In this document: in pieces, positions 41,285 to 49,915 of the stretch
Position numbering within the stretch: the stretch's first letter is position 1
How the letters are laid out: each line of letters starts with the position of its first letter
From: UBA5070 sp035913415
Lineage (GTDB): Bacteria > Fibrobacterota > Fibrobacteria > UBA5070
Assembly: GCA_035913415.1 (NCBI GenBank)
Contig: JAMIIV010000052.1
Span: 1 to 64,000, forward strand
DNA length: 64,000 nt
Direction: 5' to 3'
Notes under the pieces: generated by a model
The model's input: the letters and a program-made list of their open reading frames with translations, nothing else
Databases searched by the model: none
Told to the model about the DNA's origin: nothing
Made by a program: the position numbers and the translations under genes

Positions 41285-41971
41285 ATGATCTTCGACATGG
41301 GCTCCATCCAGGCGGCCTCGCAGGACTCCACCATCCTGGCCGTCTTCTACGCCAGCTTGCTGGCGGCGGTGCTCTCGGGCATGGTCGCCTGGACCTACGG
41401 AGTCACGTTCCACGGCCTTTCCTACTCCCGCAACTACGTCCAGTCGCTGGTGCTGGTCTCGCTGGTGGCGGCCATGGTGATGCAGGCCGTCGGCGACAGC
41501 ATCGCACGCGGGCTTGGCATCATGGGTGCGTTGGCGGTCGTCCGGTTCCGCACGTCGTTCACCGACCCCAAGGATCTCGTGTTCCTGTTCGCCGCCATCG
41601 CCGCCGGATTGGGGGCGGGTATCTACGCCTGGATGATCTCGATCGTCGGGATCTTCTCCTTTTGCATCGCGGCGCTGGTGCTCTACCGTGCCGACATCGG
41701 CGACCATCTGGCCTACGATGGCATGATCCGCTTCTCGGTGGGCGATGCCGAAGCCTCGCGGGAGCCCCTGGCGGGGGTGTTGCGCAAGAACCTGCGCCAC
41801 TTCGCCCTGGTGTCCATGCGCGAGGTGTCGGGTGGCTCTCGGCTCGACTGCGCCTACCAGGTCAAATTCCGGCGCGGCCATGACGCGGCGATCCTCTTGA
41901 AGGACCTCACGGGGGTTCCCTCGCTCACCGGCCTGCACTTCATGATGCAGGAATCGACCTTGGAGCTCTGA
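41285..41971 (+). CDS. DUF4956 integral membrane protein
   Basis: A 228-residue protein with four or five N-terminal membrane helices and a cytoplasmic C-terminal ferredoxin-like domain (residues 150-228). The diagnostic core is GIMGALAVVRFRTSFTDPKDLVFLFAAIAAG. DUF4956 proteins resemble MgtC-type membrane proteins and in many bacteria are encoded next to VTC and CotH proteins; their activity is not established. It is flanked by gaps of three and one bases. In this operon it is the only multispan inner-membrane protein beside an adaptor and a TolC-like protein. Confidence 0.88.
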   Translation: MIFDMGSIQAASQDSTILAVFYASLLAAVLSGMVAWTYGVTFHGLSYSRNYVQSLVLVSLVAAMVMQAVGDSIARGLGIMGALAVVRFRTSFTDPKDLVFLFAAIAAGLGAGIYAWMISIVGIFSFCIAALVLYRADIGDHLAYDGMIRFSVGDAEASREPLAGVLRKNLRHFALVSMREVSGGSRLDCAYQVKFRRGHDAAILLKDLTGVPSLTGLHFMMQESTLEL

Positions 41972-41972
41972 C

Positions 41973-43007
41973 ATGCGCCGTCGATTGATGCCCACCCCGC
42001 TGTCGGGCCTGGTGTGGTTGGGAGCGCTGGGCGCCACCGCGGTGTTGACCTGGGTCTTCCTGCGGGAGGCCTCGGAGTTCCGCGGGGTGGCCGAAGACGC
42101 CAAGCAGATCGTCAGCAGCGAAGTCGCCGTGGAGATCCTCTCGATGGACGTGCAGTCCGGGCAGGAAGTTGGGATCGGGGACACGCTGGTGCACTTGCGC
42201 AGCCCCGAACTGGCTTTGCGGATCGCCGAGATCCAGCACGATATCCAGAACGCCTCGGGTGATGCCAATCTCAATCGGGCCGAAAGCATCCGACGCATCG
42301 CCGAGCTGCGCGCGGGTTTCCAGGCGCGACGCGCCGAATATGAAGGCGAGATCCGGACGCTGGAAGCGCAGCGTTCGCACAATCGCGATCTGATCGCAGG
42401 TTTCCGGGCCATGGGGATGGGATCGGCCGACACTCTCGGGGCCGAGATCCAGGATCGGATCAAGGCGCTGCGCAACCAGATCCAGGCCGAAGAGGCCGGA
42501 ATGCGCAGCCAAATCGCCTTGTTGGAGGGCAGCAAAGGGGAGAGTGGACGCCTGGCGGTCTCCCGCAACGAGGCGCTTGCGGCCGAACTGACCCTCCTGC
42601 GCGAGCAGGAAAATCGCTTGGTGATCCTCGCGACCGCAGCGGGTGTGGTCGACAGCATCAACTATCGGCCGGGAGAAAAAGCGTCCCCCTTCGCGCCCAT
42701 CCTCACGATCTCGGGACATCGTCCCACGATCGTGCGTGGCTACGTGCACGAGCGGGTCCGGACCACTCTCGCCAACGGGGATTCCGTGGTGGTGCGTGCG
42801 GTCGGGATGCGCACGGCCAAAATACCGGGAGTCGTCGTGGGGCTGGGATCGCGTATCATGGAGCTTCCCCCGCGATTGTGGAAAGTGCCCAATTTCCCCC
42901 TTTGGGGGCGCGAAGTGATCATCCGGATCGCACCGGAGAATCCGTTGCTGCAAGGAGAAATGGTCACCGTCGAGCGCACGGGTATCCACATGGGAGGTGG
43001 ACGGTGA
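41973..43007 (+). CDS. HlyD-type periplasmic adaptor
   Basis: A 344-residue membrane-fusion protein with one N-terminal anchor (GLVWLGALGATAVLTWVFL), a split lipoyl domain (VAVEILSMDVQSGQEVGIGDTLVHL and ATAAGVVDSINYRPGEKAS), a long coiled-coil hairpin between them (residues 85-220) and a C-terminal beta-barrel (ISGHRPTIVRGYVHERVR). Such proteins bridge an inner-membrane pump and an outer-membrane channel. The next gene, encoding a TolC-like protein, overlaps it by four bases. No ABC or RND pump is encoded in the cluster. Confidence 0.87.
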   Translation: MRRRLMPTPLSGLVWLGALGATAVLTWVFLREASEFRGVAEDAKQIVSSEVAVEILSMDVQSGQEVGIGDTLVHLRSPELALRIAEIQHDIQNASGDANLNRAESIRRIAELRAGFQARRAEYEGEIRTLEAQRSHNRDLIAGFRAMGMGSADTLGAEIQDRIKALRNQIQAEEAGMRSQIALLEGSKGESGRLAVSRNEALAAELTLLREQENRLVILATAAGVVDSINYRPGEKASPFAPILTISGHRPTIVRGYVHERVRTTLANGDSVVVRAVGMRTAKIPGVVVGLGSRIMELPPRLWKVPNFPLWGREVIIRIAPENPLLQGEMVTVERTGIHMGGGR

Positions 43008-44308
43008 GCGGTCGCGCTTCCGCCCTCCGGGTCTTGACGGGTATGGTCGCGATGCTCGTGGGTGGGGCTCGCACCGAGGTGCTCACTTGGAACGTGTTGA
43101 TCGGCGGGTATCCCCGCGATCTGTCCTTGAATGCGTCCAAGCAGAAGGTGCGCGAACTGGGCGATGTGCAAGGTACCCAGCTCTGGGACGATCTCGAGGT
43201 TCGCTACGGAGCCAAACGGGCCGATCTGCGCAAGCAGGAAGTGGCCCTGCGCGTTTCGCCGGTGGGGTATGGGGAACTTCGCGCCAATCGCTCGTTGGTG
43301 CGGGCGCGCCGAACCCTGGGAGATGCGGTGTTGCGCCAGAAAACTGCCCAGGCCATCCATGTGCGTTACTCGCTTGCGCTCGATTGGCGCTTCCAGACCC
43401 GCCAGCGCCGTTACCATCTGGACATGGTCGAGCTGTTCTCCAACCGGATCGCCACTCTGGCGCGTCTGGTCTCCGACGAGCGGTTCGACCCGGAAGATCT
43501 CGTGAAGGCCCAGATGAAACGGGCCGAATTCCTGGCCAAGGCCGAAGGGGATCTCTACAGCCTGGCCCAGATCGAAAACCACATGCGCCAGTTCGTTCCC
43601 TCCATGGACAGCGTGCGGCTCGACGGCGAACTGCTGTTTCCCCGGGAAATCGAGACCGTCCTTGCGGACGTGGATCCCAGCCACAGCGACTCCTTCCCGG
43701 AAGTGGGGGTGGCGGCCGGCGAACTTTCCCTGGTCGAGGCCAAGACCGACCAGGAGGTGGCTTCGACGCGCCGTTGGTTGAGTTATGTCGAAGCGGGCTA
43801 CACCTTCGATGTCGACCAAAACAGCAAGGAGCGCCTCACCCATCGCGACAACATCGCCTTCGGGGCGGGGATCAAGATTCCCCTGTTCGACGGAAGCTCC
43901 CGGGAAGTGGTCCGTCGGCGGGCCGACCTCGCCGAGGCGCGCCTCGATTTCCAGGACGACCGGGAAGACGTCGAGCGATCCGTCGCCGAATTGCGGTTGT
44001 CCATCGGCTCCATGCTCCGCCAGATCGTGGTCCTCGATTCGTTCGCGGCCAAGGTCGATGCCGGCGGCCTCTTCGCCGAGTTCGCCATGAAGACCGGAGG
44101 CGATCCCCTTCTGCTGCTGCGCGCACGCGAGGCGTCCCTGGAAAGCTCGTGGAAGATCGAAGAGCTTCGTTTCCTGATGTTGCGCGACTACCTGGAAATC
44201 CTGCACCTCACCGGGATTCTGGTCGCTCGACCCCAGGTCAATCTGCTCCTGACGCGACATCCCGTGCTGGCCATCCTGCCCGCCCCGGAGCCCCATCGGG
44301 TTCAATGA
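43004..44308 (+). CDS. TolC-like outer-membrane efflux protein
   Basis: A 434-residue protein with a signal peptide (ALRVLTGMVAMLVGGA) and two long helical halves separated by short beta segments, as in TolC/OEP proteins: LRANRSLVRARRTLGDAVLR and LFSNRIATLARLVSDERF in the first half, AGIKIPLFDGSSREVVRRRA and ARLDFQDDREDVERSVAELR in the second. The AGIKIPLFDG strand-to-helix junction is typical. It starts at GTG 43004 with GGGAGG upstream, overlapping the adaptor gene (GTGA), and overlaps the VTC gene at its end (ATGA). It probably forms the outer-membrane exit of the adaptor complex. Confidence 0.82.
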   Translation: MSGRASALRVLTGMVAMLVGGARTEVLTWNVLIGGYPRDLSLNASKQKVRELGDVQGTQLWDDLEVRYGAKRADLRKQEVALRVSPVGYGELRANRSLVRARRTLGDAVLRQKTAQAIHVRYSLALDWRFQTRQRRYHLDMVELFSNRIATLARLVSDERFDPEDLVKAQMKRAEFLAKAEGDLYSLAQIENHMRQFVPSMDSVRLDGELLFPREIETVLADVDPSHSDSFPEVGVAAGELSLVEAKTDQEVASTRRWLSYVEAGYTFDVDQNSKERLTHRDNIAFGAGIKIPLFDGSSREVVRRRADLAEARLDFQDDREDVERSVAELRLSIGSMLRQIVVLDSFAAKVDAGGLFAEFAMKTGGDPLLLLRAREASLESSWKIEELRFLMLRDYLEILHLTGILVARPQVNLLLTRHPVLAILPAPEPHRVQ

Positions 44309-45090
44309 TCCAGACCTCCTTCACGAAGCTGGAGCGCTACGAGCTCAAGTACCATGTGCCCCACGAATTCGTGGCGGCCCTGGACACGTACCTGGCGCCC
44401 TGGTGCCAACTCGACCCCCACTCCGAGAAATCTCCGGACGGGTTCTACCGCATTTCCAGCCTGTACCTCGACTCGCCGCGGTATACGCTCCTGCGTTTGG
44501 GGGACGCCAAACCCGAGAGCCGGTTCAATCTCCGGATCCGGTCCTACGGCGAGCATCCGGAAGAGTCCAAGTCGTGGCACTTCGAGATCAAGGAAAAACA
44601 CTGCGATCTTGTCACGAAACTGCGCGGGGTATGGAAAGGTGGTGGGCCCGAAGATCTCTTCGAGGATCCCGATCGCGTGCTCTCGGCCGCCAAAGGGGAA
44701 GATCTGGAAAATCTCCGGATGTTCCTCCACCGCGTGCTGTCGTACAACCTCTACCCGTTCGTCCTCACCCAGTACCGGCGCAAGGCCTGGTTTGGAACCT
44801 CCGATGTCTACGCCCGCATTACCCTGGATATCAGCATGCGCTGGCGCGAGGAGCGAGGTTTCGATTTCCGGGCGCGCGACGTCGACATGATGCCTTCCGA
44901 TCTTCCCGAACGCTTCGATCCCGGATGTGATGCCGTGCTGGAGATCAAGTGCGAGCGGGAACGTGTGCCGATGTGGATGTTCGATCTCATCCAGTCTTTT
45001 GGATTGGTGCGTTCCGGATTCAGCAAGTTCGAGAGCGCGGGGCGGCAGTGCCTCTTCCTTCCCCGTCCGTTTCGCGATGTTCCGCGCTGA
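44305..45090 (+). CDS. VTC-domain (polyphosphate polymerase-like) protein
   Basis: A 261-residue stand-alone VTC domain. Tunnel-lining charged residues expected for the fold are present: RYELKYHV (R11, E13, K15), NLRIRSYGE (R77, R79), HFEIKEK (E94, K96, K98), QYRRKAWF (R158, R159), ARITLDISMRWR (R171, D175) and VLEIKCERERVP (E213, K215). In yeast Vtc4 this domain makes polyphosphate from ATP. There is no membrane segment, so it is cytoplasmic and presumably docks on DUF4956. It is coupled on both sides (4-bp overlap upstream, 14-bp overlap downstream). Confidence 0.88.
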   Translation: MIQTSFTKLERYELKYHVPHEFVAALDTYLAPWCQLDPHSEKSPDGFYRISSLYLDSPRYTLLRLGDAKPESRFNLRIRSYGEHPEESKSWHFEIKEKHCDLVTKLRGVWKGGGPEDLFEDPDRVLSAAKGEDLENLRMFLHRVLSYNLYPFVLTQYRRKAWFGTSDVYARITLDISMRWREERGFDFRARDVDMMPSDLPERFDPGCDAVLEIKCERERVPMWMFDLIQSFGLVRSGFSKFESAGRQCLFLPRPFRDVPR

Positions 45091-46294
45091 CGTCCTGGCC
45101 TTGTTGGGGGCCTTCGTCTCGCTGGTCGCCTGCCAAGCCGCCGAGGGGGATCCCCGTCGATTCGAGCTGGTTCCCCCCGAACGCGCGAACTTCCGCGAGG
45201 GTGGACTCTCCGACCTGGTTTCGGATCCGTCGGACGCCTCGGGCCGGACCTTCTATGCCGTGACCGATCGGGGGCCCAACGTGGCTTCGGGAGAGCGTGT
45301 CGTGTTGCGGGACACAGCCTATCACCAGAAGTTGGTGCGTTGGCGTCTGAATGATTCCGGCGCGCAGTGGCTGGGTGTGGACTCCTTCTCGCTGGCTGCG
45401 GGGGAATGGACGACGGGACGACCGCCGCGGGCCGGAAACGGCATCGAGGGGGCTTGGGTGCGCGAGGCTTCCGGCGGGGAACGGCTGTTGGCGCCCCATC
45501 GTTCGGGGTTCGATTTCGAGGGGCTGACCCTCGATGGGCGTGGTGGGTTCTGGCTCGGGGACGAATACGGACCTCGCCTGGTCCATGCCGCCCCTTCCGC
45601 TTCCGGGTGGCGCCTCGATACCGTCCTCGAGCCGGGGAACGGCCTTCCTGCGGTGTTGACCCAGCGCGACCAAAACAAGGGCTTTGAGGCCCTGACTCGT
45701 CTGCCTTCGGGGTTGTTGGTGGCGATGATGCAACGTCCCTTGCGCAACGCTCCGCCGGAAATGGCCGACGATGTGGCCAAGCGCAGCCGGGCGGTTCGGA
45801 TGGTCGTGGTAGACCCTTCCGGGCGCCTGCGGCCAAGGGAATACCTGTACGTGGTCGAAGAGGGTGGGGGAGTCGGAAAAGGGCGGATCGGGGCCTGTAT
45901 TGCTCTGGACGAGCACCGTTTGGTGGTGTTGGAAAATCGCAAGGCCAAGAAGCAGCGCCCGGGCTCGGTGGATCTCTGGCTGGTCGACCTGCGGGGTGCC
46001 ACCGACGTTGCGGACCCCAGTGCCCAAGGGCGCCGGATCGAAGGTCAGACCATGGAAATGTTGGGGCGGAATCCGTCCGCCCTGGTCAAGGCGGGAATCC
46101 GCCCGGTGGCCAAGACGCTCCTGGTGGGCGACGTCGCCGCAGCTTTCCCGGAGGTGGGCCTGAAAGCCGAAGGACTCGCGTTGGGTGCAGGTGGGGTTTC
46201 CGCGGTTGTGGTGTTCGACAACGACTTCGGCATCGAGCAGGGGCATGTTGGCTCCACGGTCCTGGTGGTCCCGATCCGTCTCCCTCCCCCCTGA
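45077..46294 (+). CDS. esterase-like/phytase-like lipoprotein
   Basis: A 405-residue predicted lipoprotein: MFRADVLALLGAFVSLVAC gives the lipobox. The rest matches the 'esterase-like activity of phytase' beta-propeller: FYAVTDRGPN, GFDFEGLTLDGRGGFWLGDEYGP, NKGFEALTRLPSGLLVAMMQ and VLENRKAKKQ. Family members have been linked to phosphate-ester or phytate hydrolysis. Its start lies inside the end of the VTC gene, making a phosphate-related partner of the VTC protein plausible: one makes, the other trims, a phosphorylated product. A strong hairpin follows 14 bases after the stop. Confidence 0.82.
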   Translation: MFRADVLALLGAFVSLVACQAAEGDPRRFELVPPERANFREGGLSDLVSDPSDASGRTFYAVTDRGPNVASGERVVLRDTAYHQKLVRWRLNDSGAQWLGVDSFSLAAGEWTTGRPPRAGNGIEGAWVREASGGERLLAPHRSGFDFEGLTLDGRGGFWLGDEYGPRLVHAAPSASGWRLDTVLEPGNGLPAVLTQRDQNKGFEALTRLPSGLLVAMMQRPLRNAPPEMADDVAKRSRAVRMVVVDPSGRLRPREYLYVVEEGGGVGKGRIGACIALDEHRLVVLENRKAKKQRPGSVDLWLVDLRGATDVADPSAQGRRIEGQTMEMLGRNPSALVKAGIRPVAKTLLVGDVAAAFPEVGLKAEGLALGAGGVSAVVVFDNDFGIEQGHVGSTVLVVPIRLPPP

Positions 46295-46308
46295 AACCTT
46301 CCGGGTTC

Positions 46309-46349
46309 GCCGCCTGCGTACCAACGGGACTTGTTGGCACGCAGGCGGC
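46309..46349 (+). terminator. long hairpin closing the VTC operon
   Basis: GCCGCCTGCGT (46309-46319) pairs with ACGCAGGCGGC (46339-46349), extended by CCAAC/GTTGG inside after one mismatch. No T-run follows, so it may be a pause or factor-dependent site, or an mRNA 3' stabiliser. Confidence 0.6.
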
Positions 46350-46516
46350 AAAGACCGTTGTTGTGGGGTGTTCGTACCTGTGATCCCCTCCTCGACTATG
46401 GACCCGTCGGACAGAAAGAAGGTGGCCGCGCAACGGTCCTGGGGGTTCGGGGAACTAACTTTCCTCCCCTGCATCATGGTTCGACCACAGCCGCCAATCC
46501 CGTACGGAGCCCGCGT

Positions 46517-47266
46517 TTGAGAGTTCTTGTCGCCAACGACGACGGGCTGGACAGCCCTGCACTCCATGCTTTGGTGGAAGCCCTCGTTCCGGTGCACCAG
46601 GTGCTTGTGGCTGTTCCCTCGCGGCAGTGTTCGGGAACCGGACACGGGTTCACCTTCACCCGTCCCTTGGCCGTCTCGGAAACGGCTCTCCATGGAGCAC
46701 GGGTCCTGATCGTCGACGGACTACCCTCCGATGCCGTCAAGTTCGCGATCTGCACGCAGGATCGCCCCGACGTGGTGCTGTCGGGAATCAATCCCGGCGA
46801 AAACGCCGGGGTGTGCGCGCCGTACTCCGGCACAGTCGCCTGTGCCCGGGAAGCCGCGATGTGGGGCATCCCCGCCTACGCCCTCTCCACGCTGGGCATG
46901 GATCCTCAACACTACCTTGCCATTGCCCGCTGGGCCCTGCGGTTGCTGAGTTCGCCGCCTCCCACCCCCAAGGGTTCCTTCTGGAACATCAATTTTCCGG
47001 CCCACGCCCCCCACCGATGGGGAGCTCCCCAGGTGTGCGCCGGTGCCATGGCGATGTTCCGCGACCTCTATCGCCCCGTGGGCGAAGGCTTCTGGCAACT
47101 CGAAGGCCACAAGCCCCACGAAGCGATCGCCCCCAATTCCGACGACGACTGGCTTCGCCGCGGCCACCCCACCCTGGTGCCGCATCGCGTCGACGCGACC
47201 GACCATGATCTACTGAACCGGACGGCCTGGATGCCGCCCACCGCTCTCGTACAGGACGCCGCATGA
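46517..47266 (+). CDS. surE: 5'/3'-nucleotidase SurE
   Basis: A 249-residue SurE. LRVLVANDDGLDSPAL holds the DD metal pair, PSRQCSGTGHGFT the Ser/phosphate loop, SGINPGENAG the Asn ligand, and YSGTVACAREAAMWGIPAYALS the conserved core. It dephosphorylates nucleoside monophosphates and related phosphates. The start is TTG 46517 with CGGAG nine bases upstream; no ATG gives the conserved N-terminus. Its stop overlaps the gyrA ATG, an unusual pairing that couples nucleotide salvage to gyrase expression. Confidence 0.93.
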   Translation: MRVLVANDDGLDSPALHALVEALVPVHQVLVAVPSRQCSGTGHGFTFTRPLAVSETALHGARVLIVDGLPSDAVKFAICTQDRPDVVLSGINPGENAGVCAPYSGTVACAREAAMWGIPAYALSTLGMDPQHYLAIARWALRLLSSPPPTPKGSFWNINFPAHAPHRWGAPQVCAGAMAMFRDLYRPVGEGFWQLEGHKPHEAIAPNSDDDWLRRGHPTLVPHRVDATDHDLLNRTAWMPPTALVQDAA

Positions 47267-49899
47267 CCGACGAAACCCTGCCTCCCGACCTGCCCATCGA
47301 CGCCGCCGATGCCGCGGCGGAAGCCCTTCAGATCCATGGCCGGGTTGTCCCTGTCGCCATCGACAAGGAGCTATCGACCAGCTATCTGCGCTACTCCATG
47401 AGCGTGATCGTGGCGCGTGCCCTGCCGGACGTCCGCGACGGACTCAAGCCGGTGCACCGCCGCGTCCTGTTCGCGATGGACGAGCTGTCGCTCAACCACG
47501 ACAAGCCCTACAAGAAATCCGCCCGTATCGTGGGCGACGTCATCGGCAAGTACCACCCGCACGGTGACATCGCCGTCTACGACTCCCTTGTGCGTATGGC
47601 CCAGGATTTCTCCCTGCGCTACATGCTGGTGATGGGGCAGGGCAACTTCGGTTCCGTCGACGGCGACTCTCCCGCCGCCATGCGTTACACGGAAGCGCGT
47701 ATGCGTCGTGCCGCCGAACTCATGCTGGCCGATCTCGAAAAGGAAACGGTCGACTTCCAGCCCAACTACGACGACTCCTTGCAGGAGCCCAGCGTCCTGC
47801 CTTCGGCCTTCCCGAATCTGGTCGTCAACGGCACCACAGGCATCGCGGTCGGCATGGCCACGAACATGCCGCCGCACAACCTGCGCGAGACCGTCGCCGC
47901 CTGCCAGGCTCTGTTGGCCGATCCGGAGCTCCCGCCCGAGGCGATGCTCCAATACATCAAAGGACCCGACTTCCCCACCGGAGGCATCATCTACGGCCGT
48001 CTGGGCCTGCGCGACGCGATGCTCACCGGTCGTGGCCGGGTGGTCGTGCGGGCGCGCCACCACTTCGAGGAAATCGGCAACCGCCAGGCGATCATCTTCA
48101 CCGAGATCCCCTACATGGTCAACAAGGCGCGTCTTCTGGAGAAGATCGCCGAGCTGGTGCGGGACAAAGCGATCGAAGGCATCGCCGATCTGCGCGACGA
48201 ATCCGACCGCGACGGCATGCGCGTGGTGGTGGAGATCAAACGCGATGCCCACCCCGACATCGTCCTGAACCACCTGTTCAAGAAGACCCAGCTCCAGGAC
48301 CCGTTCCACGTCATCAATCTGGCGCTGGTGGACGGAAAACCCCGCATCCTCAACACCAAACAGTTGCTGATGCACTACCTCGACCACCGCCTCGAAGTGG
48401 TGCGTCGCCGCGCCGTCTACGAACTGCGCAAGGCCAAGGAACGCGCTCATATCCTGGAAGGGTATCTCAAGGCCCTCGACCACCTCGACGAGGTCATCCG
48501 GATCATTCGCAATTCGCCCACCACGGACGTTGCCAAGTCGTCCTTGATGGAGCAGTTCGCATTTTCGGAAGTCCAGGCCCAGGCCATCCTCGAACTCCAG
48601 TTGCGCCGCTTGGTGGGACTGGAACGCGAGAAGATCCAGAACGAGTTCAACGAGCTGATGGTGCGCATCGAATTCCTCGAGCGGGTCATCGCCGATCGCA
48701 AGCTGCGCGAGCAGATCGTCGGAGAGGAACTCGCCAAGGTTGCCGACGAGATCGGCGACGATCGTCGCACCGAGATCATCGACGCTTCGGACGAAGTCTC
48801 GATGGAAGACCTCATCGCCGACGAGTCCATGGTGGTCACCGTGACCCATGGTGGGTACATCAAGCGCCAGCCCCTCACCGAATACCGCGCCCAGGGTCGC
48901 GGCGGCAAGGGTGTCACCGGCGCCGGACTCAAGGGTGAGGATTTCGTCGACCAGATCTTCGTGGCCACCGCCCACGCGCACTTGTTGTTTTTCACCACCC
49001 TGGGGCGTGCCTACGCCTTGCGGGTCTGGGATCTTCCCAACGTGGCCCGCACCGCCCAGGGGACGCACATCGCGAACCTTCTGGAGATGCGCAAGGACGC
49101 CGGTGAAAAGGTGAAGTCCGTCGTTCCCGTGCGGGGATTCGGCGGCGACGGCCGTGTGGTCTTCGCCACCCGGAATGGTACGATCAACCGCATGCGGCTC
49201 GATTCCTTCCGCAACATGCGCCGCGAAGGGCTCATCGGTATCGCCCTCGACGAAGGCGACGAACTCGTTTCCACCTTGCTTGTGGAAGGTGATCCCGACT
49301 TCGTGCTGGCCACGCGCATGGGCCAAGCCATCCGCTTCCCGCTTTCGGCGTTCCGCGACCTTGGTCGTGGCACCCGCGGCGTGCGTGGCGTCAGTCTGGA
49401 TGAAGGCGACCAGGTCATCGGCATGGTCAAGGTCCAGGAAAACGCCAAGCTGCTGACCATCACCGAGAAGGGGTATGGCAAACAGACCGACCCCGGTGAA
49501 TACCGCGTCACCAACCGCGGTGGCAAGGGCATCATCAATGTGCGTGTCGCGGAGAAAAACGGCCCCGCCGTCTGTCTCATCTCGGTGCTCCCGGGAGACG
49601 AGGTCATGGCCATCACCAAGGGCGGCATGGTCATTCGCACCGGCACGCAAGACATCCGCGAGACCGGTCGCGACTCCATGGGTGTCATCGTGATCCGTCT
49701 CGACGAAGGGGACATGGTGCAAGACGTTGCCCATGTGGTCGGCGAAAAGGAAGAGGAAGTCCTGCCCGAACCGGGGGGCCTCTCCACCTTCGACGGCAGC
49801 GTCTCGGATTCGCTGGGGGAATCGGCGAGTTCGGAGGCTCCGTCCGAGATCATCGAAGATCTACCCGGCGACGAGGGCGAGGTCCCGTCTGAGAATTGA
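47263..49899 (+). CDS. gyrA: DNA gyrase subunit A
   Basis: An 878-residue GyrA. The catalytic Tyr is in AAMRYTEARM (Y142, E. coli Y122). The C-terminal domain repeats are present, with the GyrA box as QGRGGKG, which separates it from ParC. The quinolone region reads HPHGDIAVYDS: the residue equal to E. coli Ser83 is Ile (I103), while Asp87 is kept (D107). The N-terminus is about 20 residues longer than in E. coli and the tail is acidic (EKEEEVLPEP to the end). It overlaps the surE stop by four bases and supports negative supercoiling with GyrB, which is not in this window. Confidence 0.96.
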   Translation: MTDETLPPDLPIDAADAAAEALQIHGRVVPVAIDKELSTSYLRYSMSVIVARALPDVRDGLKPVHRRVLFAMDELSLNHDKPYKKSARIVGDVIGKYHPHGDIAVYDSLVRMAQDFSLRYMLVMGQGNFGSVDGDSPAAMRYTEARMRRAAELMLADLEKETVDFQPNYDDSLQEPSVLPSAFPNLVVNGTTGIAVGMATNMPPHNLRETVAACQALLADPELPPEAMLQYIKGPDFPTGGIIYGRLGLRDAMLTGRGRVVVRARHHFEEIGNRQAIIFTEIPYMVNKARLLEKIAELVRDKAIEGIADLRDESDRDGMRVVVEIKRDAHPDIVLNHLFKKTQLQDPFHVINLALVDGKPRILNTKQLLMHYLDHRLEVVRRRAVYELRKAKERAHILEGYLKALDHLDEVIRIIRNSPTTDVAKSSLMEQFAFSEVQAQAILELQLRRLVGLEREKIQNEFNELMVRIEFLERVIADRKLREQIVGEELAKVADEIGDDRRTEIIDASDEVSMEDLIADESMVVTVTHGGYIKRQPLTEYRAQGRGGKGVTGAGLKGEDFVDQIFVATAHAHLLFFTTLGRAYALRVWDLPNVARTAQGTHIANLLEMRKDAGEKVKSVVPVRGFGGDGRVVFATRNGTINRMRLDSFRNMRREGLIGIALDEGDELVSTLLVEGDPDFVLATRMGQAIRFPLSAFRDLGRGTRGVRGVSLDEGDQVIGMVKVQENAKLLTITEKGYGKQTDPGEYRVTNRGGKGIINVRVAEKNGPAVCLISVLPGDEVMAITKGGMVIRTGTQDIRETGRDSMGVIVIRLDEGDMVQDVAHVVGEKEEEVLPEPGGLSTFDGSVSDSLGESASSEAPSEIIEDLPGDEGEVPSEN

Positions 49900-49915
49900 T
49901 CTCTCCAGAGCGCAC

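Noticed and set aside
34145..42661. An 8.5-kb stop-free minus-strand frame that could encode 2838 residues
   Set aside because: It lies antisense to eight strongly supported plus-strand genes and in part shares the frame strand of the mutarotase. The translation is low-complexity Arg/Gly/His/Val-rich with no domains. It is an effect of high GC and codon bias.
35300..46294. The CotH/HlyD/TolC block considered as a type I secretion system
   Set aside because: No ABC transporter or RND pump gene is present in or near it, so the standard label does not apply.
47371..49734. A 787-codon minus-strand ORF opposite gyrA
   Set aside because: gyrA is certain; the antisense translation has no recognisable domain and a His/Asp/Val-rich bias typical of shadow frames.
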